Below are positions 20,646 to 30,167 of a DNA stretch of 64,000 nucleotides, piece by piece. The position numbers and the translations under genes were made by a program. A model generated the notes under the pieces. The model saw nothing but the letters and a program-made list of their open reading frames with translations, did no database searches and had not been told where the DNA came from. Source of the stretch: JACDAN01 sp963847235 (GTDB lineage Bacteria > Actinomycetota > Thermoleophilia > Gaiellales > Gaiellaceae); NCBI GenBank assembly GCA_963847235.1, contig CAWJYU010000015.1, forward strand, positions 124,001 through 188,000, read 5' to 3'. How positions within the stretch are numbered: position 1 is the first letter of the stretch; every line of letters begins with the position of its first letter.

Positions 20646-21914
20646 TCACTTTGAACGCAGGGAGCGCCGCCCTGCCTCAGCTGCGGAGCGGAAGAGTTCG
20701 GCGTAAGCCCGCTCGATTTCGACGGACCGATAGCGCTCGAGGAGTTTTGCGTGTCCGGCCTCGCCGAGCGAGCGTCGTAACCGCGCGTCCCCGAGCCGCT
20801 CGAGCGCTGCGACGAGGGCGCCGGAGTCCCGATACCTCACTATTAGCCCGTTGACGCCTTCGTCGACGACGGACCGCTGAGAGGGAGCGTCCCCGACGAG
20901 GACGGGTTTCCTCAGCGCCCAGGCTTCGAGGGTGGTGATCCCGAACGACTCAGCGGCCGACGGAGAAGCGAAGATGTCGCAATCACCGAGGGCATCCGCT
21001 CTCTCCTGCTCGCTGAGATCGGCCACCACGCGCACACGGGCTCGGGCCGGCGCCGGCAGCCTGGCGACGAGTCGCCCCACCTCGTTGGTGAAGGGCGTTC
21101 GCGATCCAGCGATCGCAAGCCACGCGTCCGGCATGCGCTCCAGCAGTGCAGGAAAGACCTCGACAAGCGTGTCGATCCCCTTATGGCCAGCATGCTGTCC
21201 GACGAATGCGATCAGAAGACCATCTCGGTCGATCGCGTGCGCAGCTCGGAAAGCTCCAGGGCGAGGCTTTAGGTTCTCCGGGTCTATCCCATGTCCGATC
21301 GTGTGGACGCGATCTGGCGGCGCGCCTCTCGAGATGAGCCACTCGCGTTCGTGGTCTGTGTGCGCAATCGTCGCGAACGCTTGGCGCATCAGGCGTAGCA
21401 GATATGGCCGCTCGAACCCCCACGCGTCGTTCGTATGAGCCGCGACGACAAGAACGACTGGTGGTCGCGGCTCCGGACGGAGGAACGGGTACCGCATGTG
21501 GTTTAGCGGCAGAGAGGCGGCACAAACAACGTCAGCCTCGAATCGGCGAACAGCGTCGCGCATACCGGATGAACGCGGGCCGCTGTACCACGTGCGAAGT
21601 CGGTCGTTTCCTGGAAGGCGGAGCTTCCAGGCAAAGCGTTGCGCCTGACGAAGCGTCGCATCCCAGCGGGTGTTGACACCGAAGCGTCGAATCTGCACGC
21701 CATTCTGCATTTCGTTCTCGACGATCCGGATTGTCGGCAGAAAGGCGTCGTGGAACCCGGTGACGGCATAGGTATTGGTCGTCGCTACGGTCACCTCGAA
21801 CCCGTGCTCAGCGACGAGTGCCTCGCAGAGGTCGCGAGTCGAGCGCTCGACGCCTCCAACCGCGGGCGGATAGCCGTGAACAACCTGTAGCAAACGAAGC
21901 CGGCTATCGTTCAA
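20646..21914 (-). CDS. GT4 family glycosyltransferase
   Basis: 422 residues, GT-B fold. The N-terminal domain begins LLQVVHGYPPAVGGVERSTRDL (a GGxE loop for acceptor/donor access). The C-terminal donor domain has GKG-like AFVGQHAGHKGIDTL and the E-x7-E region SAAESFGITTLEAWALRKPV. It is a retaining glycosyltransferase probably adding a hexose to the lipid-linked repeat. Start: TTG 21914 with GGAGG seven bases upstream on the minus strand. It converges with the beta-helix gene to its left (38-base gap) and is divergent from the one at 22175. Confidence 0.82.
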   Translation of the reverse strand: MNDSRLRLLQVVHGYPPAVGGVERSTRDLCEALVAEHGFEVTVATTNTYAVTGFHDAFLPTIRIVENEMQNGVQIRRFGVNTRWDATLRQAQRFAWKLRLPGNDRLRTWYSGPRSSGMRDAVRRFEADVVCAASLPLNHMRYPFLRPEPRPPVVLVVAAHTNDAWGFERPYLLRLMRQAFATIAHTDHEREWLISRGAPPDRVHTIGHGIDPENLKPRPGAFRAAHAIDRDGLLIAFVGQHAGHKGIDTLVEVFPALLERMPDAWLAIAGSRTPFTNEVGRLVARLPAPARARVRVVADLSEQERADALGDCDIFASPSAAESFGITTLEAWALRKPVLVGDAPSQRSVVDEGVNGLIVRYRDSGALVAALERLGDARLRRSLGEAGHAKLLERYRSVEIERAYAELFRSAAEAGRRSLRSK

Positions 21915-22174
21915 ATTCGGGCCTCCAATCCGAATCGGATGCTCTGATGGGCGTTGAGTTCGCGTGTCAACATCAGCACTTTGCCTGGTGCGCGGACCGT
22001 GTCAAGACGTTTGAGCGGACGGTTATGTGCCGGCTGACTGCAATTTCCGCAATACGGTCGACAACAACCCCGCGTCCACGACCCTGTTGCGCGCTTGGCC
22101 CTTGCGCGCTCGCCATTTTGCAAATGACGGCGGCTTCCACCTCCAGCGCCTCTAGCCGCTAGGGTCGAGACTCT
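21915..22174. other. Divergent intergenic region
   Basis: 260 bases between the GT4 gene (leftward) and the beta-helix gene (rightward). Apart from the GGAGG that serves the GT4 start I see no motif or reading frame I can support. Promoters for both flanking genes must lie here or upstream. Confidence 0.4.
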
Positions 22175-23473
22175 GTGCGCTCGATTGGTGAGACGATCGC
22201 GCCGAGACTCACGCTCGGCCTGGCGACCGCGTTGCTCGTTGCGGTCTTTGCCGCGAGCGGCGGACCCACCCCTGGCTCCGCTGACGCGGCCAGCGATCGG
22301 TTCGCCTCAGGGATAGCGATCGCGCGTCCCAACCTCAGGGTGTCCGCTACGGGCAACGACGCAAACCCGTGTACACGAACGGCGCCGTGTCGGACGTTCG
22401 ACCATGCGTATCGGATCGCTCTGGCCGGTCAAGTAATTGAGGTCGCGGGTGGCTCGTATCCGACCCAGACGGTCCTCGCCCGCCCAAGATCGAGGAGCGA
22501 AGCGATCGTGATGTTCAAACCGGCGACTGGTGCGACCGTGAGGGTTGCCCGTCTCGAGAACCTGGCGAGCCGCGTCGAGTACCGAAACATGATGATCAGG
22601 TCGTTCTACAACAATGGGTTCAACGGCGGGACCCAGGACGGCGTCGTCTTCCGCAACATCGATACGAACACGTTCTGTATTGGCGGTGGCCGGAACATCT
22701 CCGTGCTCGGTGGCGACGTCGGCCCGTCGTTGTCGAGCAACGCCAACGGCCAACAGCAGCCCTGCGTCGCCAAGTTCCCAGGCCAGAGCTCGCCCGCACC
22801 GGCGAACGTCCTGATCGAGGGTGTCGCATTCCACGACCACAACCACGCCGACGGAAAGCACACCGAATGCTTGCAAGTCGGCGGCGTGACTGGTCTAGTG
22901 ATTCGGCGGAACACCTTCCAGAGCTGCGCGCAGACGGCATCGATCCATATCACCCGCTACGACGGGGCGTGGCCGAGCAGGAACGTCATGATCGAGAACA
23001 ACTTCTTCTTGGGCAACAACCGCGCGAGCTCGGAGCCGCTCGGGAACATCCAGTACAACCGAAGCGAACCAGGGCTTGTGATCCGCTACAACTCGTTCGT
23101 CGGTTCTGGCGACTCGAGCAAGTACTCGGTATTTGCCACGTTCGACTCCCGCCCGCCGGCGTCACCCTCCGCCCGCATCTACGGGAACGCCGCCAACCAG
23201 CCCGGGCACTCGCAGCCAGATCGTTACGGTCCCTGCGATCGCCTGGCCTTCTACTCGCACAACGTCTGGCGGGGTGCGTCCTGCTCGCGGACGGACGTGA
23301 ACGCCGACCCTCGATTTGTGAGCCGCACCAACCTTCATCTGCGCCCCGGGTCACCGGCAATCGACCACGGGGACGCTGCCCGCTTCCCCAGGAGGGACAT
23401 CGACGGACATAAGCGTCCTGTTGGCCGTGCACCGGATTCCGGCGCAGACGAGCGCCGGCCGCGTCGCAACTAA
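22175..23473 (+). CDS. Secreted right-handed beta-helix protein
   Basis: 432 residues from GTG. Signal peptide LTLGLATALLVAVFAASGG, then a DUF1565-like entry (VSATGNDANPCTRTAPCRTF), beta-helix rungs (VFRNIDTNTFCIGGGRNISV, VLIEGVAFHDHNHADGKHTE, VIRRNTFQSC, VMIENNFFLGNN) and a tail GHKRPVGRAPDSGADE that matches the C-terminal signature of choice-of-anchor/parallel beta-helix proteins. A HDHNHADGKH cluster is rich in His and Asp and could bind metal. The protein is probably surface or secreted. It lies between glycosyltransferase and asparagine-synthetase genes and may modify or bind the polymer; a catalytic role is not shown. Confidence 0.7.
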   Translation: MRSIGETIAPRLTLGLATALLVAVFAASGGPTPGSADAASDRFASGIAIARPNLRVSATGNDANPCTRTAPCRTFDHAYRIALAGQVIEVAGGSYPTQTVLARPRSRSEAIVMFKPATGATVRVARLENLASRVEYRNMMIRSFYNNGFNGGTQDGVVFRNIDTNTFCIGGGRNISVLGGDVGPSLSSNANGQQQPCVAKFPGQSSPAPANVLIEGVAFHDHNHADGKHTECLQVGGVTGLVIRRNTFQSCAQTASIHITRYDGAWPSRNVMIENNFFLGNNRASSEPLGNIQYNRSEPGLVIRYNSFVGSGDSSKYSVFATFDSRPPASPSARIYGNAANQPGHSQPDRYGPCDRLAFYSHNVWRGASCSRTDVNADPRFVSRTNLHLRPGSPAIDHGDAARFPRRDIDGHKRPVGRAPDSGADERRPRRN

Positions 23474-23476
23474 GGA

Positions 23477-25451
23477 CTATCCGTGGATGGAAACTGCCGT
23501 CGGGTTCCCGGGGGATTCCGGTTGCGAGGCCGACGGATGGGTCGGCAGTGTGACTGGGCGGCCGTTCGTCTGTCCAAGGGCACGCGGGAGGAATGAGGAG
23601 AGCCAGACCTCGAGCATGAGGATCGCGAGCAGCAGACGGGCGTCGGCCCGGTCGGGCGCTTCAGCATGGCGGCGAACGAGGTTGCGGACGACCTGTGGAT
23701 CGAGGAGCTCGGCGTAGTGCGGCTGAGGCGCGAGCAGGTACTCCGCGATCGCGCCACTCGCCTGGTCGCGGAACCAGCCGTCGACCGACGCGGCGAAGAA
23801 GCCGATCTTGCGCTTGTCGATGATCCGGTCGGGCAGGATCCCGCGTGACGCTCGCTTGAGCAGGTACTTCGTCGTCAGCCGCCGCACTTTGAGCTCGGCC
23901 GGTATGCCCGCGCAGTACTCGACCACATGGTGGTCGAGGAACGGCACTCGAACCTCCAGGGAGTGAGCCATCGAGGCGCGGTCGAAGTAGTGAAGCATGT
24001 CGTCGACGAGCGCAAGCTGCGCGTCGATGTACAGCGTCGCCGGAAGCGGCGCGTCCGCAAGGCCTCCGAGTCGATCGGCCACGACCGCTACGCGCGGCCG
24101 ACCCGTCGCTCCCCTCGAGCGGTCCACGGAAGAGCGTCCGACGCAGGTCTTCGTCCATCCGGCTGCTCATCGCGATGAGCCGCTCGACGCTGTTCGGCGC
24201 GGATAGCGTGCGGGAAGCTCGGCGTAGGCGGGCCGGCCCATGGGCTCCTGCGGCAATGCCCGCTCGCCAGAGGAAGCCCGGCACCCGTGCGCCCATGGCA
24301 GCAACGGACGCCGCCTGATGCTTGGGATAGCCACCCAGCAATTCGTCGGCGCCCTGGCCCGAGAGTGCAACGGTGACGTGGCGCGAGGCGAGCTCGGACA
24401 GCGCGAGGAAGCCGATCGAAGAGAGGTCGGCGAGTGGCTCGTCGAGGAACCACGCGAGCCGCGGGAGGTCGAGCTCGGCGTCGGCGCGCGAGAGCTCGAG
24501 CTCGTGGTGGTCGGTTCCGAACCGCTGCGCGACCTCCCGGGCATCAGCGAGCTCGTTCAGGTCGTCCTCGACGAAGCCGACGGAGAACGTCTTGACCGGA
24601 CCGCTCGTGTGGCGCGCCATCAGCGCGACGATCAGGCTCGAGTCGAGCCCGCCGCTCAGCATCGCGCCGAGTGGCACGTCGCTCATCAGCCTGAGCCGCA
24701 CTGATTCCTCGAGCTCGGCGAGCAGGCCTTCCGCGTGCTCGTCCGCGCTCATCCCCGTTCGGGGAGCCGGGAGCGGATAGCGCCAGTACGCCTCGACGCG
24801 AACGCGTCCATCGCCCACGATCAGACGGTGGCCCGGTGGGAGCTTGGAGACGCCGGCGAGCGGCGTCTGCGGCCCCGCGAAGAATCCAAAGGTGAGGTAG
24901 GCGTCGATCGCGTCGTAGTCCAGCGCTCCGTCGACGAGCCCCGACGCGAGCAAGCTCTTGAGCTCCGAGGCGAAGACGAGAAGGTCCCCACAGCGAGCGT
25001 AGTAGAGCGGCTTGACTCCGAGTCGGTCGCGGGCGATCACCGCGCGGCGGCGCCGCCCGTCCCAGACTGCGAGCCCAAACTTGCCTCGCACACGCTCCGG
25101 CACACGCTCGCCCACGTCCTCGTAGAGGTGCGGCAGGATCTCCGTGTCACAGCGAGTTCGCAGGTGGTGGCCGTTCCGCGCGAGCTCGGCGCGCACTTCC
25201 TCGTGGTTGTAGAGCTCACCGTTCTGAATCGCCGCGACGGCTCCGTCCTCGCTGAAGAAAGGTTGGTGTCCTCCCGCGACGTCGACGATGCTGAGCCGCC
25301 GAGCGCCAAGCGCGACACCGGGCCTTTGGTAGGTGCCGCGATCGTTCGGGCCACGGTGGACCATGCTGTCGGTCATCGAGTCCAGGACCTCGGGCGGAAC
25401 CACGGTCCGCAGCTCGCCCTCGACTTGGATCACCCCACAGATTCCGCACAT
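23477..25451 (-). CDS. asnB: Asparagine synthetase (glutamine-hydrolysing)
   Basis: Class II glutamine amidotransferase start MCGICGV with the catalytic Cys2, HRGPND and the NGELYNHEEV region. The synthetase domain has the ATP-pyrophosphatase loop LSGGLDSSLIVALM and LSGQGADELLGGYPKH. The frame breaks near 24105 and resumes with YIDAQLALVDDMLHYFDRAS, MAHSLEVRVPFLDH and a lysine-rich KRKIGFFAASVDGWF. About 650 residues are expected. Such genes are common in polysaccharide loci, where they may amidate uronic acids rather than make free asparagine; that would fit the AlgD-type dehydrogenase nearby but is inference. It converges with the beta-helix gene only 3 bases away. Confidence 0.85.
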
Positions 25452-25534
25452 CGCGCTCTCAGCCTAGTAGCGGAGGCTTCGAGGCTCGATAGCCAAACGA
25501 ACAGAGGACGTACTGGTCGAACGGCTAGGCGTGT

Positions 25535-26428
25535 CTAGCTGTACGGAGCCTGGTCGAGCTTGGCACGGGGTCGCAGCGCCTCTCGTGCGCGGAATGGAAT
25601 GCTACGAAGGCGTTGCTGCCGGCGCACGTACGCACGGAGCTCCGAATCGGGGCAGCGCGGCAGATGCCGAGCGCGTGCTCGCACATATCCGGCGAGGAGC
25701 CCGACCGCCGCAGGATTCCGGAGAGTCTGGAAGAGCGTTCTCGCGAGGAGATATGAGACGCGGTAGCCCATGTAGTGGGATGCCTCTCCCTGGATCGTCC
25801 AGGTGCGAAGGCTGTGACCGTCGCGCTTGCCTTCGGTCCGGTGATGGCGGAAGCCGAGGTCGTAGAAGATTTCTGTCTCCCAGCCCATGACCGTCGCCTT
25901 GACGAGGTCGAGCGTGTCCCAGCCCATACGCTCCTCGAGTGGGAGGATGTCGCTCAGGCACTCGCGACGGTACCCGCGGGCCGCCGCCCAGACGCCCGGA
26001 CCGGTTACGTGCCGCTGCTGCCAGTTTCCGCCGTCCTGGACCTCGTAGCACGTGCCGCTCGCGACTCCAAGACGGGCGTTGCCCTCGAACCCCTCCAGAA
26101 GCCTCTCGAAGTGGTCCGCGTCCAGAGTGATGTCTGCATCGAGCTTCACCACGATGTCGGGCAACGGCTCGAGCTCCGCGAGCCCGGCGTTGAAAGCCCG
26201 AACGATCGGACCGCCCCGTTCGATTGAGCTGCCGCCTGCGGACACAACGCGGATCCAGGGATGCTCTTCTGCGAGCGACGTCACCAGCGAAAGCGTGTCG
26301 TCGGTGGAGCCGTCGTCCACGATCACCCAGGCGGTCGGCCGTACCGTCTGAGCGACGAGGCATGGTGCAAGCCGCCGCAGGTTCTCCGCCTCGTCCCGAG
26401 CCGGAGTGATGATCGAGTAGGTCAGCAT
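25535..26428 (-). CDS. GT2 family glycosyltransferase
   Basis: 297 residues. YSIITPARDEAENL, WVIVDDGSTDDTLSL and the metal-binding VVKLDADITLD (DxD) define a GT-A GT2 enzyme; WDTLDLVKATVMGWET near residue 170 is the acceptor-side region. The C-terminus is basic with one possible amphipathic helix. It lies 83 bases upstream of the asparagine synthetase gene on the same strand and may share its transcript. It is divergent from the AlgD-type gene (139-base gap). Confidence 0.83.
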   Translation of the reverse strand: MLTYSIITPARDEAENLRRLAPCLVAQTVRPTAWVIVDDGSTDDTLSLVTSLAEEHPWIRVVSAGGSSIERGGPIVRAFNAGLAELEPLPDIVVKLDADITLDADHFERLLEGFEGNARLGVASGTCYEVQDGGNWQQRHVTGPGVWAAARGYRRECLSDILPLEERMGWDTLDLVKATVMGWETEIFYDLGFRHHRTEGKRDGHSLRTWTIQGEASHYMGYRVSYLLARTLFQTLRNPAAVGLLAGYVRARARHLPRCPDSELRAYVRRQQRLRSIPFRAREALRPRAKLDQAPYS

Positions 26429-26567
26429 GATGGTCGCCCTTTGGACAGAGTACTGAGCCGTTGTCGCACCCGAAACCAGACTTTCGTATCGCGTTTGGAG
26501 TGACCGGCGCGGCTAGCGTCCGACTCTGAGAGGGGCGAGACTTGCCGCAACCTGACGAGGGAGAACG

Positions 26568-27881
26568 ATGGACGTCGCTGTAGTTGGACTCGGATACGTA
26601 GGCGCCGTGACCTCGGCTTGCCTCGTTGAAATGGGCCATACCGTCGTCGGGGTGGACGTCGACCGGCAGAAGGTCGACGAGATCGAGGCCGGCCGCAGCC
26701 CGATCGTCGAGCCGCGACTCGAAGAGCTCATCGCTGCGGGCCGGAGAACGGGCCGACTCCAGGCGACGACAGATCTCGCAGTCCCCCTCGGCGGATGCGA
26801 CGTCGTCATGGTCTGCGTCGGCACGCCGGCCCGGAGCGACGGAACGGTCAACCTCGAACACATCGAGCGCGTAAGCGCCGAGATCGGTCGAGAGTTGGCG
26901 CGCGCTGAGAAGTTCGTTGCGGTCGTCTACCGAAGCACCGTGCCTCCGGGAACGGTGGACGGTCAACTCCGACCCGTGCTGGAGCGTGAGAGCTCCCTCA
27001 AGGCTGATGACGACTTCGGCGTCGCCATGGCACCCGAGTTCCTGCGTGAAGGGTCAAGCGTCGCGGACTTCTTCGAGCCGCCGTTCATCGTGGCCGGCAT
27101 CCGCGATCAGCGCACGCTCGGGATCGTCACCGAGCTGTTCGCCGGACTCGAGCGGCCGACCCACGCGCTCTCCATCGAACAAGCAGAGTCGTTGAAGTAC
27201 GCCTGCAATGCCTTTCACGCGCTGAAGATCACGTTCGCGAACGAGGTCGGGAGGCTCCTCGGTGCGGTTGACGTCGACGCTCGCGACGTGATGCGCGTCT
27301 TCTGTGAGGACGAAAGGCTCAACATCTCGACCGCCTATCTTCGTCCTGGATTCGCGTTCGGCGGCTCGTGTCTGCCGAAGGACCTGCGCGCACTCATGCA
27401 CCTCGCCCGCATCCACGACGTCGATGTGCCCATGCTCACGGGGATCTTGCGAAGCAACGAGTCGCACCTCCGCTCGGCGGTCCGACGAGTGCTCGATGCG
27501 GGCGCGCGCGAGGTCGCACTCCTCGGACTCAGCTTCAAGCCCGAGACGGATGACCTCCGCGAGAGTCCATATGTGGAGCTTGCTGAGACGCTCGTCGGAA
27601 AAGGGGCTCGCCTCCGGATCTACGATCCCATCGTCAACCCGGAGCGGCTGATTGGTGCCAACCGCCGTTACATAGAGAGCCACTTGCCGCACCTCCAGGA
27701 GATGCTCGTCCCAACCGCTGAAGCCGCGCTCCGCGAGGCGCGGGTCGCCGTCGTCGGGACGTCGGATGCAGACACAATTCGAGCGCTCGTCGCGGCTCGG
27801 CCTGACCACGTCCTCGACGTTCACGGCGGGCTTGGGTCAGACGCCGAAGCGCTCCCGGGCTACGAGGGAATCGCTTGGTGA
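26568..27881 (+). CDS. Nucleotide-sugar dehydrogenase, GDP-mannose 6-dehydrogenase (AlgD)-like
   Basis: 437 residues. N-terminal NAD domain DVAVVGLGYVGAVTSACL, then STVPPGTVDG, the helix AESLKYACNAFHALKITFAN and the catalytic Cys in FAFGGSCLPKDLRAL, plus the C-terminal GLSFKPETDDLRESP. UDP-glucose and GDP-mannose 6-dehydrogenases share these. The Leu in CLPKD and the EFLREG segment resemble AlgD more than UDP-glucose dehydrogenase (usually CFPKD). It oxidises C6 of an NDP-hexose to the uronic acid for the polymer. GAGGGAG lies just before the ATG. Its stop overlaps the GT4 start, so the two are coupled. Confidence 0.82.
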   Translation: MDVAVVGLGYVGAVTSACLVEMGHTVVGVDVDRQKVDEIEAGRSPIVEPRLEELIAAGRRTGRLQATTDLAVPLGGCDVVMVCVGTPARSDGTVNLEHIERVSAEIGRELARAEKFVAVVYRSTVPPGTVDGQLRPVLERESSLKADDDFGVAMAPEFLREGSSVADFFEPPFIVAGIRDQRTLGIVTELFAGLERPTHALSIEQAESLKYACNAFHALKITFANEVGRLLGAVDVDARDVMRVFCEDERLNISTAYLRPGFAFGGSCLPKDLRALMHLARIHDVDVPMLTGILRSNESHLRSAVRRVLDAGAREVALLGLSFKPETDDLRESPYVELAETLVGKGARLRIYDPIVNPERLIGANRRYIESHLPHLQEMLVPTAEAALREARVAVVGTSDADTIRALVAARPDHVLDVHGGLGSDAEALPGYEGIAW

Positions 27882-29116
27882 AGCACCGCCGGCGAGGCGG
27901 AAAGTCGCGCAGGCGTGTCCTCATCATCGTGCAGAACCTGCCGGTTCCGTTTGACCGACGCGTCTGGCTCGAGGCCTGTGCACTTCGCGACGCCGGTTTT
28001 CAGGTTTCGGTTGTCTGCCCGAAGGCGCCCGGCGACCCGTCCTTTCAGGAGCTCGAAGGGATTCGAATCCGTAAGTACGAGCCTCCTCCTCCTACGAGCG
28101 GCACGCTCTCGTACGCGTGGGAATTCGCGTACTGCTGGGCCCGCACGCTCGTCCTCGTCATGCGTGCCGCCGCTCGAGAGGGATTTGACGTGATTCAGGC
28201 GTGCAACCCACCCGACACGTACTGGGCGCTTGCGGCTCCGTTCAAGCCCTTCGGCAAGCGTTTCGTCTTCGACCAACATGACCTCTGCCCGGAGGTCTAC
28301 GTCTCGCGCTTCCCAAACGGATCACGGGTCGCTCACCGAGCACTGATGCTGCTCGAGCGCGCGACGTACGCGCTCGCCGATCACGTCGTCGCGACGAACG
28401 AGTCGTACCGTGAGACGGCCATCGGACGCGGGCGTGTCCCCGCCGCGAGCGTGACCGTCGTTCGGACGGGCCCCAACCCGGACCGACTTCGGAAAGGATC
28501 TCCTGTCGCTTCCTGGCGCCACGGGAGGCGCTACCTCTGCGCGTACCTCGGCGTCATGGGACCGCAAGACGGAGTCGACCTGGCGCTGCACGCCGCGGCC
28601 GCGATCGTGCGCTCGGGGCGGGATGACGTGCATTTCGTCCTCATGGGCAGCGGCGACTCTTACGACGAGCTTGTGGTCCTAGCCGACCAGCTGGCAATCA
28701 CCCAGCACGTGACGTTTACCGGGCGTATCCCCGACGAGACGGTATTCGAGGTTCTGTCGACAGCTGACGTCGGCCTGTCGCCGGACCCGCTGAACCCGCT
28801 CAACGACGTCTCGACGATGAATAAGACGATGGAGTACATGGCCTTCGAGCTGCCGGTCATCGCGTTCGATCTCAAGGAGACGCGGGTGTCGGCGGGACCG
28901 GCTGCCGTCTATGCGCCGCCAAACGATACGGACGCTTTCGCGCGTGCAATCGAGGAGCTGCTCGACGACCCGGCGAAGCGGGCCGAGATGGGGCGGCAGG
29001 GACGGAAGCGAGTCGAACGGGAGCTCGCGTGGCGCCATCAGGCGCCGCGTTATCTGCGCGTATACGAGTCGCTCTTCTCGAGTGCGGCCCAGCGCCGCTC
29101 CAACACGTCGGCATAG
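27878..29116 (+). CDS. GT4 family glycosyltransferase
   Basis: About 412 residues, GT-B fold, beginning with a basic leader and VLIIVQNLPVPFDRRVWLEA, a start typical of WcaI/FkbM-neighbour GT4 enzymes. The donor domain shows AYLGVMGPQDGVDLALHAA, VHFVLMGSGDSYDEL and NPLNDVSTMNKTMEYMAFEL, matching the usual E-rich donor loop. The GTG start overlaps the dehydrogenase stop by 4 bases (a TTG one codon earlier is also possible). Its 3' end overlaps the convergent gene at 29050 by 67 bases. Confidence 0.82.
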   Translation: MKHRRRGGKSRRRVLIIVQNLPVPFDRRVWLEACALRDAGFQVSVVCPKAPGDPSFQELEGIRIRKYEPPPPTSGTLSYAWEFAYCWARTLVLVMRAAAREGFDVIQACNPPDTYWALAAPFKPFGKRFVFDQHDLCPEVYVSRFPNGSRVAHRALMLLERATYALADHVVATNESYRETAIGRGRVPAASVTVVRTGPNPDRLRKGSPVASWRHGRRYLCAYLGVMGPQDGVDLALHAAAAIVRSGRDDVHFVLMGSGDSYDELVVLADQLAITQHVTFTGRIPDETVFEVLSTADVGLSPDPLNPLNDVSTMNKTMEYMAFELPVIAFDLKETRVSAGPAAVYAPPNDTDAFARAIEELLDDPAKRAEMGRQGRKRVERELAWRHQAPRYLRVYESLFSSAAQRRSNTSA

Positions 29117-29934
29117 TCCGCGGGCCTCATCCCGGCCTTGGCAGAAACCATGACGGCGATTTCCTCAGGCCCTAGCCCGTCGAGAAACGCCTCTAGTTCG
29201 CTTGTGGAGAGCGGGACGGGAGTCCAGTAGTCACGGCAGAGCGACGTCGGGGAGACGTACTGGCCCGAGCTTTCGCCCAAGACATCCGTCACGAAGCGAC
29301 CATAGAGGACGTATTCCGATACGTCCCACGCCGCAGCGAGTGCACGGAGCCAGTGGCGACCAGTCGTGCTCTCGATGTGTTCGAGCAGCGCGACCACGTT
29401 CGCACGCTTCCACGGAACGAAACTCGTGATGAGATCCGTCAGCGGGGTCTCGGCTCGTACGATCCCAAGCAGCCTTTCGGCCGTGCGATGCCAGAGGACG
29501 TGGCTCGGCAGGGTCTCATCAATTGTGTGCGGCCTCGCAAACATCCGTACTCGCCCTTCGCGATCGGCGACCGAGGAGATCTGAAATGGACGCATCAAGA
29601 CGACATCTGAGTCCACGTGCACAAGCACGTCTGCGCGCAGTTTCTGGGCTACTGCGAGCTTGACCAGCTGTTGCACAAGCCATCCTCGGACTGGCCTTCC
29701 GCGTGTCTGGACCCAAAGATTCGATCGGAGGCCGAGTTTTCGTAAGTCAAGTCGACGCAGCCACACAGGAAGCACATCCTCTGTCGTGAGGAGCGTCGTT
29801 CTGTGATCGCCAAGTGATCGGAACAACGGAAGATCTGCGCGATCCACAACGATGCAGTGCTCGACCGACGGTGCGAGAGCGTGGACACTGCGACTGAGCA
29901 GTGCACAGCGGTCGCGGTCGGGCCCGTAGCTCAC
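29050..29934 (-). CDS. DUF6492-like putative glycosyltransferase
   Basis: 294 residues. The N-terminus VSYGPDRDRCALLSRSV and a VHVDSDVVLMRPF segment (DSD, a GT-A-like metal site) match the DUF6492 type, which I regard as glycosyltransferase-like. WTPVPLS and GLGPEEIAVMVSAKAGMRP near the C-terminus support one intact domain. GTG 29934 is the only usable start: an in-frame TGA lies a few codons upstream, although residues AFVTV before the GTG look like part of the domain. An 11-base tandem duplication sits just upstream (29954-29975). It overlaps the GT4 gene tail-to-tail. Confidence 0.65.
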   Translation of the reverse strand: MSYGPDRDRCALLSRSVHALAPSVEHCIVVDRADLPLFRSLGDHRTTLLTTEDVLPVWLRRLDLRKLGLRSNLWVQTRGRPVRGWLVQQLVKLAVAQKLRADVLVHVDSDVVLMRPFQISSVADREGRVRMFARPHTIDETLPSHVLWHRTAERLLGIVRAETPLTDLITSFVPWKRANVVALLEHIESTTGRHWLRALAAAWDVSEYVLYGRFVTDVLGESSGQYVSPTSLCRDYWTPVPLSTSELEAFLDGLGPEEIAVMVSAKAGMRPADYADVLERRWAALEKSDSYTRR

Positions 29935-30025
29935 TGTGACGAATGCGACCGATGCGGCTCACGTGCGGCTCACGTTCCCCAGTATCTGTGCGGCACGAAC
30001 ACAGTTCGAGGGCCGCTTCCTGACT

Positions 30026-30099
30026 GAAAGTACTGAATCCCGCGCCCGAAAGTACAGAATCGCTCGTCTGCCCTTCCAAGCGGAACTACAGGGAACTAC
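30026..30099. promoter_or_regulatory. Two sets of direct repeats before the priming transferase gene
   Basis: In the 233-base divergent gap, GAAAGTACWGAATC occurs at 30026-30039 and 30048-30061 (22-base period, about two helical turns). GGAACTAC occurs at 30082-30089 and 30092-30099 (10-base period, about one turn). Helically phased direct repeats suggest binding of a regulator on one face of DNA, controlling the priming transferase and perhaps the divergent gene. No regulator gene is in this segment. Confidence 0.45.
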
Positions 30100-30167
30100 G
30101 GTCGAACCGTCGGGGAAGCGGGATTTCGCGCAAGGAGTAAGGCCCTGCGCATGGACGGAAGGTTGCG

